A DNA stretch of 64,000 nucleotides from Eopsaltria australis. Its lineage: Eukaryota; Chordata; Aves; Passeriformes; Petroicidae. The position numbers were made by a program, and so were the translations under genes. The notes beneath the pieces were generated by a model that was given only the letters and a program-made list of their open reading frames with translations, had not been told where the DNA came from and ran no database searches. The stretch is from NCBI GenBank assembly GCA_034509425.1, contig JAVTVJ010000664.1, positions 496,001 to 560,000 on the forward strand, written 5' to 3'. The stretch's first letter is position 1; every line of letters starts with the position of its first letter. Positions 24,793 to 37,400 of the stretch are shown in pieces.

Positions 24793-27700
24793 CTTTTTTT
24801 TCTTTCTTTTTTCCTCCAGACAATGTTTTAATCCTTTCTAGTTCATGACAAGTTTAGGACCAACTCCTAACAGCCCTTTGTAATTAAAGACAGGTTCATA
24901 TTTTTGCAGTTTAAGGATGGAATTAGATTTCTGGGATAAGAGTGAAGCTTTCTAGTGATTTAAGATGCTTGCAGAGGAACCTAGAACTCTACACAGTTTT
25001 TACAGTCACCTAAATACTTCAAAATACCCCTGAGCAAGCTGGTACTTCCCTGGGGATTGAGTTATTGTCTTTATTTTTCTGGTTATTTTCAAAATTGCTG
25101 ATTGAGTCTCAAAATTCACAAACACCTTTATTCCCCTGTGTCCTTCAAGAAGAAATATGGTATTCTGCTTTTCTAAAATGGAAATTTGGGAGAGACCCTG
25201 CCTTTCTCCATTCCTCTTTCTCCTTGGACTGTGCTGCTTCCTCACCTTCATTAGGGTGTAAAACCCCCTAAATATCCTTGAAACTGCAGCTGTGGGCACT
25301 GCACACACCACAGAGGAGCTGTTGGAGAGCAGCACTGACAGCACCAGAAGTTCTTTCGTCCTCTGCACCAAGAATGGAAAGAACTTTTTCCCACTTGGAT
25401 CAGGAGAAGCCTGCTGTGTTCTGCAGCATCCCCAGGGACAGGAGCCTTGCAGGGGGGTTCCAGGTCTCCTTCGTCTCTCTCCCAGGCACAGGCAGTTGGA
25501 AGGGAGCCTGCTGCTCTCTGTCTGCCTCAGGAACAGGGAACTGTGACCCTGGGAAAGGTTCTGTGCAGGGAAGGAATCCTGCTGCTTGCCAGGGACACCT
25601 TTGCTAGCAGAGGAAGCTGGATGCCTGCAGCCTCCTGTCCCTCTCCAGCTCTCCCTCTCTGCTTTCTGCTCTTGTTCTCACCTGGCACGCAGGAAGCAAA
25701 AGCAGAGGTTAATAATTGCCTTTTTTTTTAAAGCAAACCAGTCTAATTTCTGCTGAGTGAGCAGAAACTCCCTCATTTGGAGCAGGGAGGGAGGAATGTG
25801 CAAAGGGCAAGGAACCAGGGGTGAGCTCCATGCTCCTCTCCACCAGAAGTGAAGCTGTGGAGGAGCCTTGAGCTCCATCACAAGCTCTGCAGAAGGTGCA
25901 GGGACTGCCTGGAGCTTTATGGCTTTGTGGCATCCCTGCTGTCCCCAGCACCAGAATTCTGTGATGCTGGAATGAATTCTGGCTTTATATTTCAGTGGTT
26001 TTGTTTTCTTCTTTGTTGGTGTTCTTCAAATACTCTGGTTACTGTGAATAAGGTTTTCCCCAGGAGAATGGGTCAAAGATAGAAGCTGATAGTTCTGTCA
26101 GGCCCTTTCCAAAAATAAACAGGCACATTGGTGGGAACTTTTTCCCTTCAGCACGTGGCTGATGTGTGTAAAGCCTGCCATGCTGATGTTAAAGCAGGGA
26201 ATAATCACTGGGATGTGATACTTGGGTGGCCTGGAGAGGTTATAACGAGCATTTCCTTTGCTCAGTGTGCTAGAAATGTGCTGTGCAGGGCTTGCTCAGC
26301 TTGTCTGGGTCTGTGGTTGTTCCTAAGGTTGCTTCATCCATGAGGAAGGGGAGTGAGGTGGGATGTGAAGGGAGCTGGGTCAGTGTCCCCTCAGGGCTCC
26401 TTTCCCTCCTTTCTTTCAGAATTCCAGTGGTGGAGTTTGCAGTGCTGGGAACATTTCCTTTGCACTTGTCCAGCTCCAGCACAGAGAGGTCCCAGTTGGG
26501 TGCTTGGAGTTTCTATAAAGTGTGGAATAACAGAAGGAGTTAGGATGAGATGAGGCTTCTTTTGGTGCAATGTAGAGAGAATATTCTTTGCTGTATGCAC
26601 AAGTGTCCCAAGGAAATTCATCATTTCTGTTGGTGTGTGTGTGTGATATAAAAACATGTTAATAAATAAATAAATCCATTGCAATTCAAAGGATGTGGGG
26701 GAAAGATGTAATACCAAAAAAAGTTAACACAATGATGCAGAAGTGAGGAAGAGGCATCTGTTAAAGTAACTACAGGTATTGCAAGTCCAGGAAGAAGGTG
26801 AAAGGTCTATTTGGAGCCAAATCCCAAATCCATTGTGAGTGTCTCTTGCCTCTGGATCTCTGGGCTCTGGTAAATCCCTGTCAGTGCCTGCTCTGAGATG
26901 CTCTAACCAGGAAGAGCCTTGCAGATCCTGCCAAGCCTCATCCTGAGGAAGCACCTGGGAAGTGTCAGTGGCTGAAATGCAGACAGGGAGAGCACCTGGC
27001 AGACTGAGGTGACCCCTGGATGTGTCCTGGGGCAGTCCCAGGATGGAGCAGAGTGAAATTCTGCTCCTTTTGGCAGCAGGCTGTGTTTGGGAGGCTCAGA
27101 GCACACCCAGCAGCAGCAGCAGCACAGACTGTGGAAAATTGAGCTGGATTTGCTGTTTTGTGTGAAAGCCTCTTTCCTTCCAGAGCCTGGGTTTGTCCCG
27201 TGGCGAAAGGGAGGAGGAAAGCCAGGAGCAGGGATCTTCCCAACCCAGCCAAGGCATTTTCTAGACAGCTGCTGTCGTCAAACCAGGGGAGCATCCAATT
27301 GTTTTGGTGGTAATTTGTAAGGAGGAAAGAGAGCATCACCTTGGCAACCATCCTGGAAATGACAGTAACCTCAGCTTGTGCTGGAGCATGATGCTTTTGT
27401 GCCTGTTTTGTGAAAGAGAAAAAGGAGGAATCTCAAATCATAAGATTGATTGACAAACACTGGTCATCATTTTATCAACGTTGTACAACCAGAAGGAAAA
27501 AATAAGGGATAAATAGAGGAGATGGGGGCAACATCTTAGTGTAGCTAATTATTAATTTTTGGTGTAGGAAACTCTTTCCCATGAACAGGATAATTTCTGG
27601 ATGCAGATGAGGAGTGCTTTTGGGAATGGGGTTTTTTTTTTCTGGTATCACAAGGAGAGTTACAAAAGTGGAAGCACCTTGACCCAGTCAGATTTGAAGT

Positions 27701-30700
27701 CTTTGGCATTTGAGTGTCTGCCTCCATCTGTGTTCACAAACTGAGATTAAGGGTTTAATTTCCACTTTTTTACTGAAAGCTGGGTTTTAAGAGCCTCACA
27801 ACTAAGCACAGACCCAAGAGGCCTTTGCCAAATGCAGGTGTGAGCTCAACATGACTTTAGGGTCAGGTGCTGCTCTCCTTTCCCCTCCTGGCTTCCATCC
27901 CAATGCAAAATGGGGGTCTGGTCATCCAAAGCTTTGCTCCTCATTTTTCTTTCTCGTTTTCCTCAATATTTAAAAGCAAGTTGGGCAGGATTTAATGTGT
28001 TCCACCCCCTTGGTTTATTTAAAGCCCATCTTGCTCACGTTTCAGTCAAGCTTAGCAGAACTCCCCCCTTGGAAACAGGACCGTGACCTGCCAGCCTTGG
28101 GGGTTTCAGCTGAGATTTGCTTGTTTGACTTCTCCCTGGATTCAGTGACCCAGTTCCTCTGTGCTCCCTCCCCTGATGAGAGGAGAGTGAAGGCCACTTG
28201 AAAGAGAAAGCTTTGAACCTTGCCTGATTTCCAAAGGGTCCCTCCCAAACTGTTTGCATTGGCTTCTCCTTGTTTCTCACCTTCCCGTGCTCCTTGTGAG
28301 CCCACTCTGAAAACGGTCTGTGCAAACACAAAAATAATAATAGAAATTAATTTTTTTAAAGTGTCTTTTTATAGTTGAGCTGGAAGGATTAATGGCAAAT
28401 TCCTGTAGAGTCAGCCCTGGAACAGCTCTGGTTACTGAGCAACAAGCCTTGAGCTGGTCAGGCACCTTCTCCTTGTCTGTCCTGGACACTGCAAAAGGCT
28501 CATCCAAATGCATCCTTCATTTCATGTCTGTGGCACTCTAGAAATGTAAAAGCCTCCAGGAGCTGAACTTTTACAAATTATTCCCAAGATCCCAACGTAA
28601 CTTGAAGCATTAAATCATTTTGAAGGAGGTGTTCAAGGTAGTGAGCACAGCAAGGTTCTCAAACTTGACTTTTTCATTTTTCCTTCTAGAAATACAAATT
28701 ACTGCCAACAGTTTTTTTTTTCCCTCTGAATAAGAAAATGTTACACACAGTCCTGAGCTTTAGGAAACCTCTCTTCTTGCACAGTCCTAAGAATTAGTAA
28801 CAGAGAACAGATCGTGCACCACTGCTCCCTGTTTGAGAAAATGCAAGGACTAAGCCAAGCTGTTGATGCTCTGCATCACCACAGGCTGTCCCCAAACCCT
28901 GCATCCTGCTGCCTGGGGCACTTTGGGACAGGTGACACTATTTGGAATCTCCTTTTCCTTTAGTGCAGCTCCTTGGAGGCTCTCCAGTCCCACCTTGCAG
29001 TGCTGAGACCCACCTGCAGCCTTTAGGGACCCGTGGAGATGCCTGGGACTGTTTCTCACCAGCATATTTAACATCTGGAGATCTTCTGTTAGAATCTCTC
29101 TTAGGGTCTTACAGGAGACCTCAGTTCTTGGCACATCTGTAGCAAGCCCAGCAGGCAGGATTTGCCTTCCCAGACTCCTCTTCCTTGCTTTCCTCCTCTG
29201 CCTGATGCCTGGAGATCCTGCTGTGCCTCCCTCAGGCTGTGCTGGGGAATCTGAGATGCAGGGAAGGCAAGCAGAGCTGGCAGAGCTGGTTGGTTGTGGT
29301 TCCTGTAGCCCATGTTCTGGGGGAGCAGAACGCTCTCCCTGCCATGTTATTTACATTTGTGCTCAGTGTGCTCTTCCCTGGCTCCAAGAACAAAAGCCTG
29401 TTGGTATGGAAGGGTGACAATGCATAGCTTTGTTATTAAAATTGGGACTTTTCCTGCTAGGACTTTTGCATTGGAAATAGCATCCAGTGATTAATCTCCT
29501 GCTGGCTTTGTTCTTTTTATGACCAAGGGGTTGGCTCATGGGGGACTTCCTGCTTTTCTGGAGGGGCTTTGCAAGGTTGATTAATCTGTAGTAATAGTGG
29601 CTGCAGTGACCAGAGTTTCTATAGTGACCAGATGGAGATAAGAAAGTAGTTGCTGAAGATGCTGGATGCCAAAACTGCAAACTGTTTTTAAACAGACCAG
29701 CCAAGCAAAAGAGATCTGTGGCTCCACAGTCAGCTTGGACCTGAACGTCCTCTTTGTTTGGCTGAACAAAACCCAGATAAACAAAACACTGAAGGCAATT
29801 AGCTTTGTTTGCTTGCCTTTGTCTCCTCTTCTTCCAAATCATTGTAAAATTAGGAATAATGCCAGTGAATTCTGTAGCTATTCAGTGGACAAAAGCTGGT
29901 GCACAGGAGAGGAGAAACAAATAAGTATAATACTGCTGTTTTCAATAAGCAGCCCGCTCAATTTTAGCTTTTACTCCATTTACTTTCTCTCTTCCTGATT
30001 TAAGGAGATTTATTTGATCACTCTTGTGAATGAGAGCACCAAGCATTCACTGTGACCATGGGATCTGGGTGTTGGTGCCACACTTCTCCTGGGAAGGTCT
30101 CTGCTGCCCAATCTCCTTTCTCCAGCAGTTTTCCAGCAGCCTCTTGGCCGTGTCTGGGGCTGCAGATGCCACCTGTGACTCAGAGGGGATGGGTGGGCAC
30201 AGGGCCACGCTGCTGAGTGACAGATTTCCTGGCTCTACATGCCATGGAGCTCAGAAAAGGGTTAATTCTGACCTTCTCCTTGTTACAAAAGCTTTTTGTC
30301 TGCCCTGTGGGGGCCGGCTGGGGGACTGCTCCCATCAAAGCTTGTCACAGGAACACACCCTGCATGGAGCAGGGATGGAATCCCACTGGCTGCTGGCAGG
30401 GCATCAGCTGCAGGTACATCCCTGCTGCCCAGTGCCAAGGCAAAGGCAGCAGCTCTCGATGGAAAAAACACAAGTGGAGGGAATTTAGGCCTGCCTGAAC
30501 CTGCTTTCCCCAGAGCCATGACCCTCATGCACCTCTCAGCCCCCGTGTGCCATGGAGCACACCCAGCCTTGCTCTGTCCATCCCCCCCTGGCCTTTCTGA
30601 CCCCTCCAGCCCCATGGAGAGGGGCAGGATGTGAGTGTGGAACAGGTTCCTGCAGCCAGCAGTTTATTCCTACAGGTCCCTGTGGGTTTTGCATGAACCC

Positions 30701-31326
30701 CCCTTGCCCTGGTGTAAATTTGTGGTCCAGCCTGTTGTTATTTGTGGTGCTGGAAGCGCTGCCCTGCCTGACTGCAGTGAGGGTGATGCTGTGCAGTGCC
30801 CTGGGGCAAAGGTGGAACAACCTTCCCCTTCCACTCAGGAAACACCCTGTCATTTGTGGGGACAGTGACAGGGACTTCCCCTGCTGAGGCAATGAAATGA
30901 AATTAGATGAAAGAGGAGGTTGGGCTGGGTTGTTGTTGGTGGCTCTGGGCTTTGTCTCCTGAGCTCTGGATCAGCCTCTGCCTGTGACAATGACCCAGGT
31001 CCTTGCTGCTGCCCCCACCTCGGGCTCCTCCCTGCCTTTCCCAGGCTGTCACAAGGTCGTGCTGTGGGTTTAGGGGTCTCTGTGTGAGCAGTGCAGAAAG
31101 ACAGCCCATAAATCACCAGGGCCCTGCTCTCAGTGTCTCAGCCACATCCAGGATCCTCAGAGGGAACGATGCTCAGGAGGCTCCCTGGGATCACCCCAGA
31201 GATGCTTCACCTTTTCTAACCCTTTCAGCATCTCTGTGGACACACAGCCTTTGATGTGACTGCAGTTGGGGTGTGGAGCCTGCTGCCCACCAGCTCCATC
31301 CCTTTGGGATCTGCCAGCACAGCCTG

Positions 31327-31371
31327 TGAGCTCACAGGGATGGGGGAGAGCTCACAAGGATGGGGGAGAGC
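31327..31371. repeat. Tandem duplication of a 21-base unit
   Basis: 'gagctcacagggatggggga' is followed directly by 'gagctcacaaggatggggga', two copies differing at one base. Confidence 0.8.
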
Positions 31372-32739
31372 ATTCTTGCTGATTCCAAGGAGTGTCACAC
31401 CTCTCTCTGAAAAGCCTTTCTTCCATCCAGCACCTTTGCCACAGGTCCCCAGGAGGGTGGGGTGGTCTGGGAGCAGCACAAATGCATTTAAAATGCAGAA
31501 CACAGGGACTGAATCCCACAGCAGAGACAGGAGCTCCTTCAGGCCCTTCCTTGGAGAGAGGGGTACCTTGTGGAGCCCCACTTTACGGGGGATAAATCCC
31601 CCTAGGGAAACCAGTGGGGTGACAGCATCAGCCCCACCAGTGTCCCCTCCAGGCAGAGGCAGGAGGGGACCAGGGCATCTCTCTGTGCCCCACTGCAGTC
31701 CCTGGCTGAGGTGGTTTGATGTCAGATTTCTACCTTCACTTTGTGTGGTTATTTCTGGCCAAGGGAAGGTTAGGCCTTCAGTGGGTGTTTGGAATGTCAA
31801 TAACTATAATTAAGCCTTTGTGGTTCTCTTGCAAACTCTGGAATCTATAATTTTCAGCAGAGTCCCCTCCCAGCATTGCTACAGGGAAAGGGGGTCTTTG
31901 TTGGACTAAAAAGTAGAAATAATCTAAAAAATCAAAGCTATAAAATAAGATGCTAATCAGTGGCATTTACAAATATTTAAATTTAATGTTATTTCCCCTT
32001 TAAAGAAGGAGGGAAACAGAAATCTTGGCATTTCTTGCTGTCTTTCAACTACTTTGGGGGAAGTTTTACCCAGAAGCTGGTTTGTTCCTGTTGTTTAATA
32101 ATTGCATGTCAGGGGGAAAAAAGTAAAAACCAGCTGAGGATGAAGGGGTGAAGGATACAGAGAAACTTTATTTTCTGCACAAGGTCCCTTTGCTGCTGCC
32201 CATAGGACAGGAGAGTTTTCCAGCAGTGGTGTCAGGGGGAGGGAGGGCTCCGATTCCTGGGCTCTCCTTGCTTTGCTTCTCCCTGGGATCAGAATGGGAC
32301 AAGTTACAAAAGGTCTGGTTTTGCTTTCTGAAGTCGGGGTGATGAATGCAGCTCCCAGAGAATGAAATCTCCCTTTCTGAATCTGCAGCTCTCTGCACAC
32401 CCAGCTGGGAATTGAGGGGAGCTGCCTCGGTGGGTGATGGGATGAGGATCACAACAATCATTGCAGAGTGATTTTGGGATGTGATGATGATGAGAGGCAC
32501 GTTAGGGACATCACAGTGAGGAGGTTTTTGTGCTAAGGACCTGCTCACCTGAGGATGGCTTCATTCTATTTCCCTGTTTGGGGTGTCCTGTGCTGTTTGG
32601 AGGAAGGCAGAGGTGAGAGCCTCGTTACCCACATCAGTTAATTACTGGGGTCGTGTTTAATAACGAGGTGTCAGCTGCAAACACTGAACCCCCTCCCTGC
32701 CTGGGGCACAGCCACTGACAAGAGTATTACCAGAGCAGT

Positions 32740-33000
32740 GCTGTTTATTCAAGGCTTTTGAAGATGTAAAATACTGAATAGTCTCATTTCTGCCATTCTG
32801 CTGATTAATGCAAGTTTTGCAGCGTGCTAAAGTTTGTGTGCTAAATGTGGGGTTTGATGGGAAAAGAGCTGTTCAGAGATGAGCATCTCAGGATACACTG
32901 AGCAGCAGAATGAGATTAAAAGCTGCCCTCTTTAAGCTAAACAAGAAACAGCTTAATCTTAGCTCATAATGAAGAAAAGCCAGAGAAAAGCAGTGTATCA
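32740..33000. other. Candidate conserved non-coding element
   Basis: A balanced, AT-leaning block with no simple repeats and several homeodomain-like ATTA/TAAT cores, for example 'ctgattaatgcaagttttgc'. It has the texture of a conserved regulatory element. This is pattern impression only; no conservation data were available. Confidence 0.2.
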
Positions 33001-33376
33001 GAAGCAGGGCAGGTGTTCAGGCTGGCTATGAAGGGAGATCACACTGATAAAGCAGAAACTTTGTTTACCTCTGCTGAGTTTGCCAGCGGGAAAGTTTGCT
33101 GATGACACAGGAACGAGAAGCTCCATGTGAAGAGGGATTTGACTGTTTTCTAAGAAATTGGAGAGTAAACAGCATTTTTCCCTTGGTTTTTGGAGTGTAA
33201 AACTTGACCTTGAGCTAACTCTGGCTGGTGACAAGGCTCTTCAATCCCACAGATTCTGGGAGAATGGGAAATGGGAATGAAAATGTCCTGATTTGATCTG
33301 TACAAAGGCTCCTCTCCAGTGATGCCACTGGATGCTGCAAATGAGGACTTACCCCTTTAGCTATATTTTAGAAATA

Positions 33377-33462
33377 GGACAGAATCACAGAACACAAAGT
33401 CATGAAATGGTCTGGGGTTGGACCTTTAAAGATCATCTCACTGCACCCTTTTTTTTTTTGAT
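33377..33462 (-). mobile_element. CR1 LINE 3' terminal fragment, antisense
   Basis: 'agaatcacagaacacaaagt' followed by 'ggtctggggttggaccttta' and 'aagatcatctcactgcaccc' is the inverted terminus of an avian CR1. Only the last roughly 75 bases remain. A T run follows on the plus strand at about 33450. Confidence 0.75.
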
Positions 33463-33889
33463 CCTCAATGACAGGTCCCACTGTGAAGCTGCTCTGATGA
33501 GCTCTGTACAGTACAATTGCATTCAAATTACAATAATTCTTTTTAAAATCCCAAACTCTGAACACAAATAAGCAAACAAAGTCCCCTTCCATGAAATTCT
33601 GATTCAATCACTTCATTTAATTTCCCTCTTCTTGGGGAGGGTGGGATTTATTTCACCATTGGGTTTATAAATATTGACTTATTGACTCGATTTTTTTTTT
33701 GTTTTGTTTTTTTTTTGGAGGAACAGAGACACAACCAGGTCTCTTATTAGCTCTTACCCAAACATCAGTAAATACAGCCTTTCTGCCTTGAGCCCTGTTT
33801 GGAGAGCTTTACCAAATACTATTGCTGTTGAAGTAGAGAGAGGAGTGAGTGTGCAGATGTGGAGAAGTGTGTTTGCAGGAAGAAAAAAA

Positions 33890-34385
33890 AAAAGCCTCTT
33901 GGCTTTGAAGCAGATTTGTATACCCTGGGTTAACACAGTGAGTATGTCAGAAGAGACCTTCTCTGTGGAAATGGGCTGTGTTTCTGCTTTATGTGTTAAC
34001 AATTTGAGTGAAGTATGAAGAAATCGAGCATTGTTCTGCTCTAAGTGGCACAGATTGCATTTCAGCCGGTGCAGATAAAGCACCAGGAACTGTCTGCTCT
34101 GCTCCAGGAGATGGATTTGAATTGCATGTTTAATCAGCAGGGCTTTTTATTTTTACACGGGCCTTTGCAGCCAGATAAAACCAAGCCAGTCTCTAATGAA
34201 CTGTGCATCTGGAGGATGGCAGGTTGTGCTGAATATAAAACTGCTTGGGAAATAGATTTACACTTGCTCCTGCACGAGGGGCTGCTGCCAACTGCACAGG
34301 AATTAATAACAGCCACTGGCAGTGCTGGATGTCTGGAGGTCTTAAACCTCTTTACACATAAGATGATCTATATCACAAGCTTCCC
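33890..34385. other. Candidate conserved non-coding element
   Basis: A block of about 500 bases with even composition, no low-complexity sequence and many AT-rich transcription-factor-like cores, such as 'gtgttaacaatttgag' and 'caggaattaataacagcc'. A 119-codon plus-strand frame is open across most of it (34045-34404) but has no domain. I read it as a possible distal enhancer; comparison with other birds would settle it. Confidence 0.3.
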
Positions 34386-34495
34386 TTTAGAGATGAGAAA
34401 ATAATGGCACAAAAGCAATGGTTTAAGTTGCTGCAGGTCACCCTGCAGGTCAGTGGAGCAGCGAGAGCCAAACCTGAGCCCTGCTGGGATCTGGG
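34386..34495 (-). mobile_element. Possible MIR/CORE-SINE relic
   Basis: On the plus strand the order 'gagatgagaaaataatggca', 'ggtttaagttgctgcaggtc', then 'agagccaaacctgagccctg' follows the inverted MIR consensus (GATGAGGAAACTGAGGCA, then GTTAAGT-CTTGCCCAAGGTC, then AGAGCC-GGATT-GAACCC). It is heavily diverged, as MIR relics in birds are. The core of the match is convincing, the ends less so. Confidence 0.45.
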
Positions 34496-37400
34496 TTAGT
34501 GTGTGAGCCTCAGTGTGCTGCTGCTTTCAGGCAGAGCTGCCTGGCTCAGCCCAGGGCTCCCAGCACCAAAACACCTCCAAGGAAGGGACTGAGCCCTCTC
34601 TCCAGCCTCGGCCCTTCCCATCACAGCAGTGGTGAGCAGCTGGGCACAGAAATGGCTGGGCACAACTGCAAAAGGAAATGGTGTTGTAGCAGTGTGTTGT
34701 GGCTTAGATTAGATTCAGCAGTTGCTTGTTATGGTTGGGTCGTAATCTTAAAATTACTCTGATTACACAAACCAAATTGCAGTTGCTTTTTGGTGTTGAT
34801 GGCTCAGGCTGTAGCAGAGAAAAGGCTTTTCCTTCATGGACACGTGTGTGTGTTTGTGCCAGGGCTGCCTCATCCTTGTCACTGCTGAAGGAGCTTTTCT
34901 GTTGGCATTAGTGAGCCCAGGGCAGGGTGGAGCCCAAGAAATTCTCATCTCAAATCTGTCCAGTCTCACCCTTCCCTCACTTTGCCCTGGATTTACCATT
35001 CAGCTTCTTCCTGCAGGTGAGATTTCCCTTTGCACAGCAAACTGCTCCCACAGGCCTGCCCAGCTGCAGGACACAGGGTTATCTTCCTACAGCAGTTGGA
35101 AACAAAGGATCCATCTTGCTTAGACAGCAGAAAAACTACCTTTTGGATTTAAATAGTATTACCTTAAATTTTGTTATGACCAACATTTGCTTTGATGTTC
35201 CCTAAGCTCTTTTCCCTCTCCCTTCCCCACTGAAACTACTCAGAATCTGACTCAGGCTCAGTTTCTGTCTTGCACAAAACCTTTGTCCCAGGCTGGAACA
35301 ACACCACGTTCTCTTGAAGGCCAAGATCTTGTACTGATTTCCATCTCCCTTTGAACTCTGCCTTGAGGCTGCCTGGGTGTGCACATGAGCTCCAGCTGCC
35401 ACCAGCACTGTGTTCTTGCCCCCAGGCTTGTTCCTCATGCTCAGAGCAAGCAGTGTCCCTGCTCCAGGAGGACCTGGCATGACTCCACTGCCAGAACCTT
35501 CCAGTGTTTGCTGCCTGCAGCTCCTGAGTGCTCAGAACAGGTCAGGTTCATCTCTCCTGCTGTTCTGTGTTGTGGGTGCAGGGCACAAGCACTGACCCAC
35601 ACCGGGGTCACTGGGGTGTCCAGAACACTGCCAGACCACACCAGGACTGGGCAGTGCAGCCTGAAAGTCCCAAGGGTTGTGCACGTGTGACCTGCAGAGC
35701 CCAGACTGAAATATCACACACTGGTGTGCACTCCCTGCCGTGGTAAATCGCTGTCATAGCAGCAGCCACCACAGTGGCAGTTGTCCTTTTGTCCTTAACA
35801 TGCAGGAAATTATTTAGATCAGCAGGCACTTTTATGTGCTGGTGTGATTTCCTTGCTGAGGGGGAAGGCACCCTCGGGGTGGCTCTGTCTCATGAAGAAG
35901 AGGATGTGCTGTCTCTTTAGGGAGCTCGTGTTACCTGCACTCATCCAGGGCAGCACAAAACCATCCCCAGGAACCCGTGGCATGAAGGAGCTCCTTTGGC
36001 ACTGGTGGGAAAAGCACTTGTGCTTGCTGGTGCATTGCTGTGCTTAACCAGCAACCTCCTCACAGGGAGAGCTGCTCGTCATGTGCAGCCCAGGGGGCAT
36101 TTCATGGGGAATTATTTTTTCCCTCCGTAGTAAAAGGGGGAAAGGGATCTTGGTGTTCTCCTGTTCAAATGCAGGATCACTGCACTGTGCCACAGGCAGC
36201 AGAGCAGCCTGGTCTGGTGTTTGGACTGCAGAACTCTGCTCCAAACCGGCCACTGGTGCTGATTCTCTTGTGTTTTCCACCAGCACCAGTGACTGAACAG
36301 GTCCTAAATCAGAGAGCAGATGGACAGACAGGGGAATAAAGGGATGTTCACAAACCAGGCAGACCTTGGCTGATACCTTAAAGGCAGTCAGGATTTAGGA
36401 ACTGTGATATCTCCCTGTCAAAGCCTGCTGATGCATTAGGCTGTCGGGGCTGACCTGTCAGCCCAGCTCTGCTCTGCCATCAGCTGAGCAATCACCCCAG
36501 AGCCACCCTGCACAGCTGCAGCTCTCCAAGCACCTACATGGAAGGGCAGGACAGAGCTGTAATCAGCAGGCAGCCTTCCCTTGGGAAGGGTGGGCTTGGA
36601 CTTGCATCGCTGCATTGTGTTCCCTTTCACTGCGAGGGAAAAGGCTCCGTTTAATGATTAACAGCCATTCCCACCTCTCGGCAGCACGATGTGATATGGA
36701 GCAGTTGGAAAGCACAGAAAGATCACTCTCTGCCAGACGTGGCATCCCCAGCCAGGAGACAAAAGCCTTTAGTGTTCCCAAAAAGAATTTAAAACATTTT
36801 ACATCAAAAGGCTGCAGGAGTTCAAACGTGTCACCGGCAGCCTGTGGCACAGGACAGGAGTGGCTTTGTCAGGCAGGCTGTGGAGAGGGGGGGAAGCAAC
36901 ACCGAGCAGCAGTTCTGTTACATACATGATTTCTGAGCTTTCTGTACATCTCCTCTATAATTAATACCTTCCACAGTGCACTGGAAGCAAGAAACACAAC
37001 CCACAGCAGCTTTAGGATCGTGAATAGCTGTCAAACAGCAAACCCTAAAGCCAGGAGTGCTGCAGGTTCTGCTCCTCTGCAGAAACCTCCTGATCTTGCA
37101 GTGATGGCTGAAGCCAGAGAGGCCAAATCAGGAGCATCCATTGACCAGATCCCAGCTGGGCCACCTTCTGCCCTCCTTGAGATCTTGACTCTGCCATGGA
37201 TGGTGAGACTTCTCAGCAGGTAAATGAAGCTCTTCAGCAGGTTTCTGCTCATGACCAGGTCCCTACAGGGTAGGGAAGACTTTAATCCAGGGCTTGAACT
37301 AGTGCCAGTCATTTAAGCAGAGCTCATGGATGTGAGAAGCGCTGGTACAGTCATGTTCAATGCAGGATCTGAATAGAAAAATCGTGTAGGGATTAGGAAA

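Larger units (their letters stand above)
24246..33376. other. Intergenic DNA with one simple-repeat tract, no gene seen
   Basis: Apart from short tandem repeats listed separately, I see no exon, RNA gene or clear transposon. A (AATA)n-like tract lies near 26660. Small direct duplications occur, such as at 31327-31371. Open frames up to 191 codons (31225-31800, minus) have no recognisable domain. Confidence 0.5.

Noticed and set aside
29363..29842. 159-codon minus-strand open frame.
   Set aside because: No family resemblance and no supporting exon signals.
34045..34404. 119-codon plus-strand open frame.
   Set aside because: No domain and the end runs into a MIR-like relic; the block looks regulatory, not coding.
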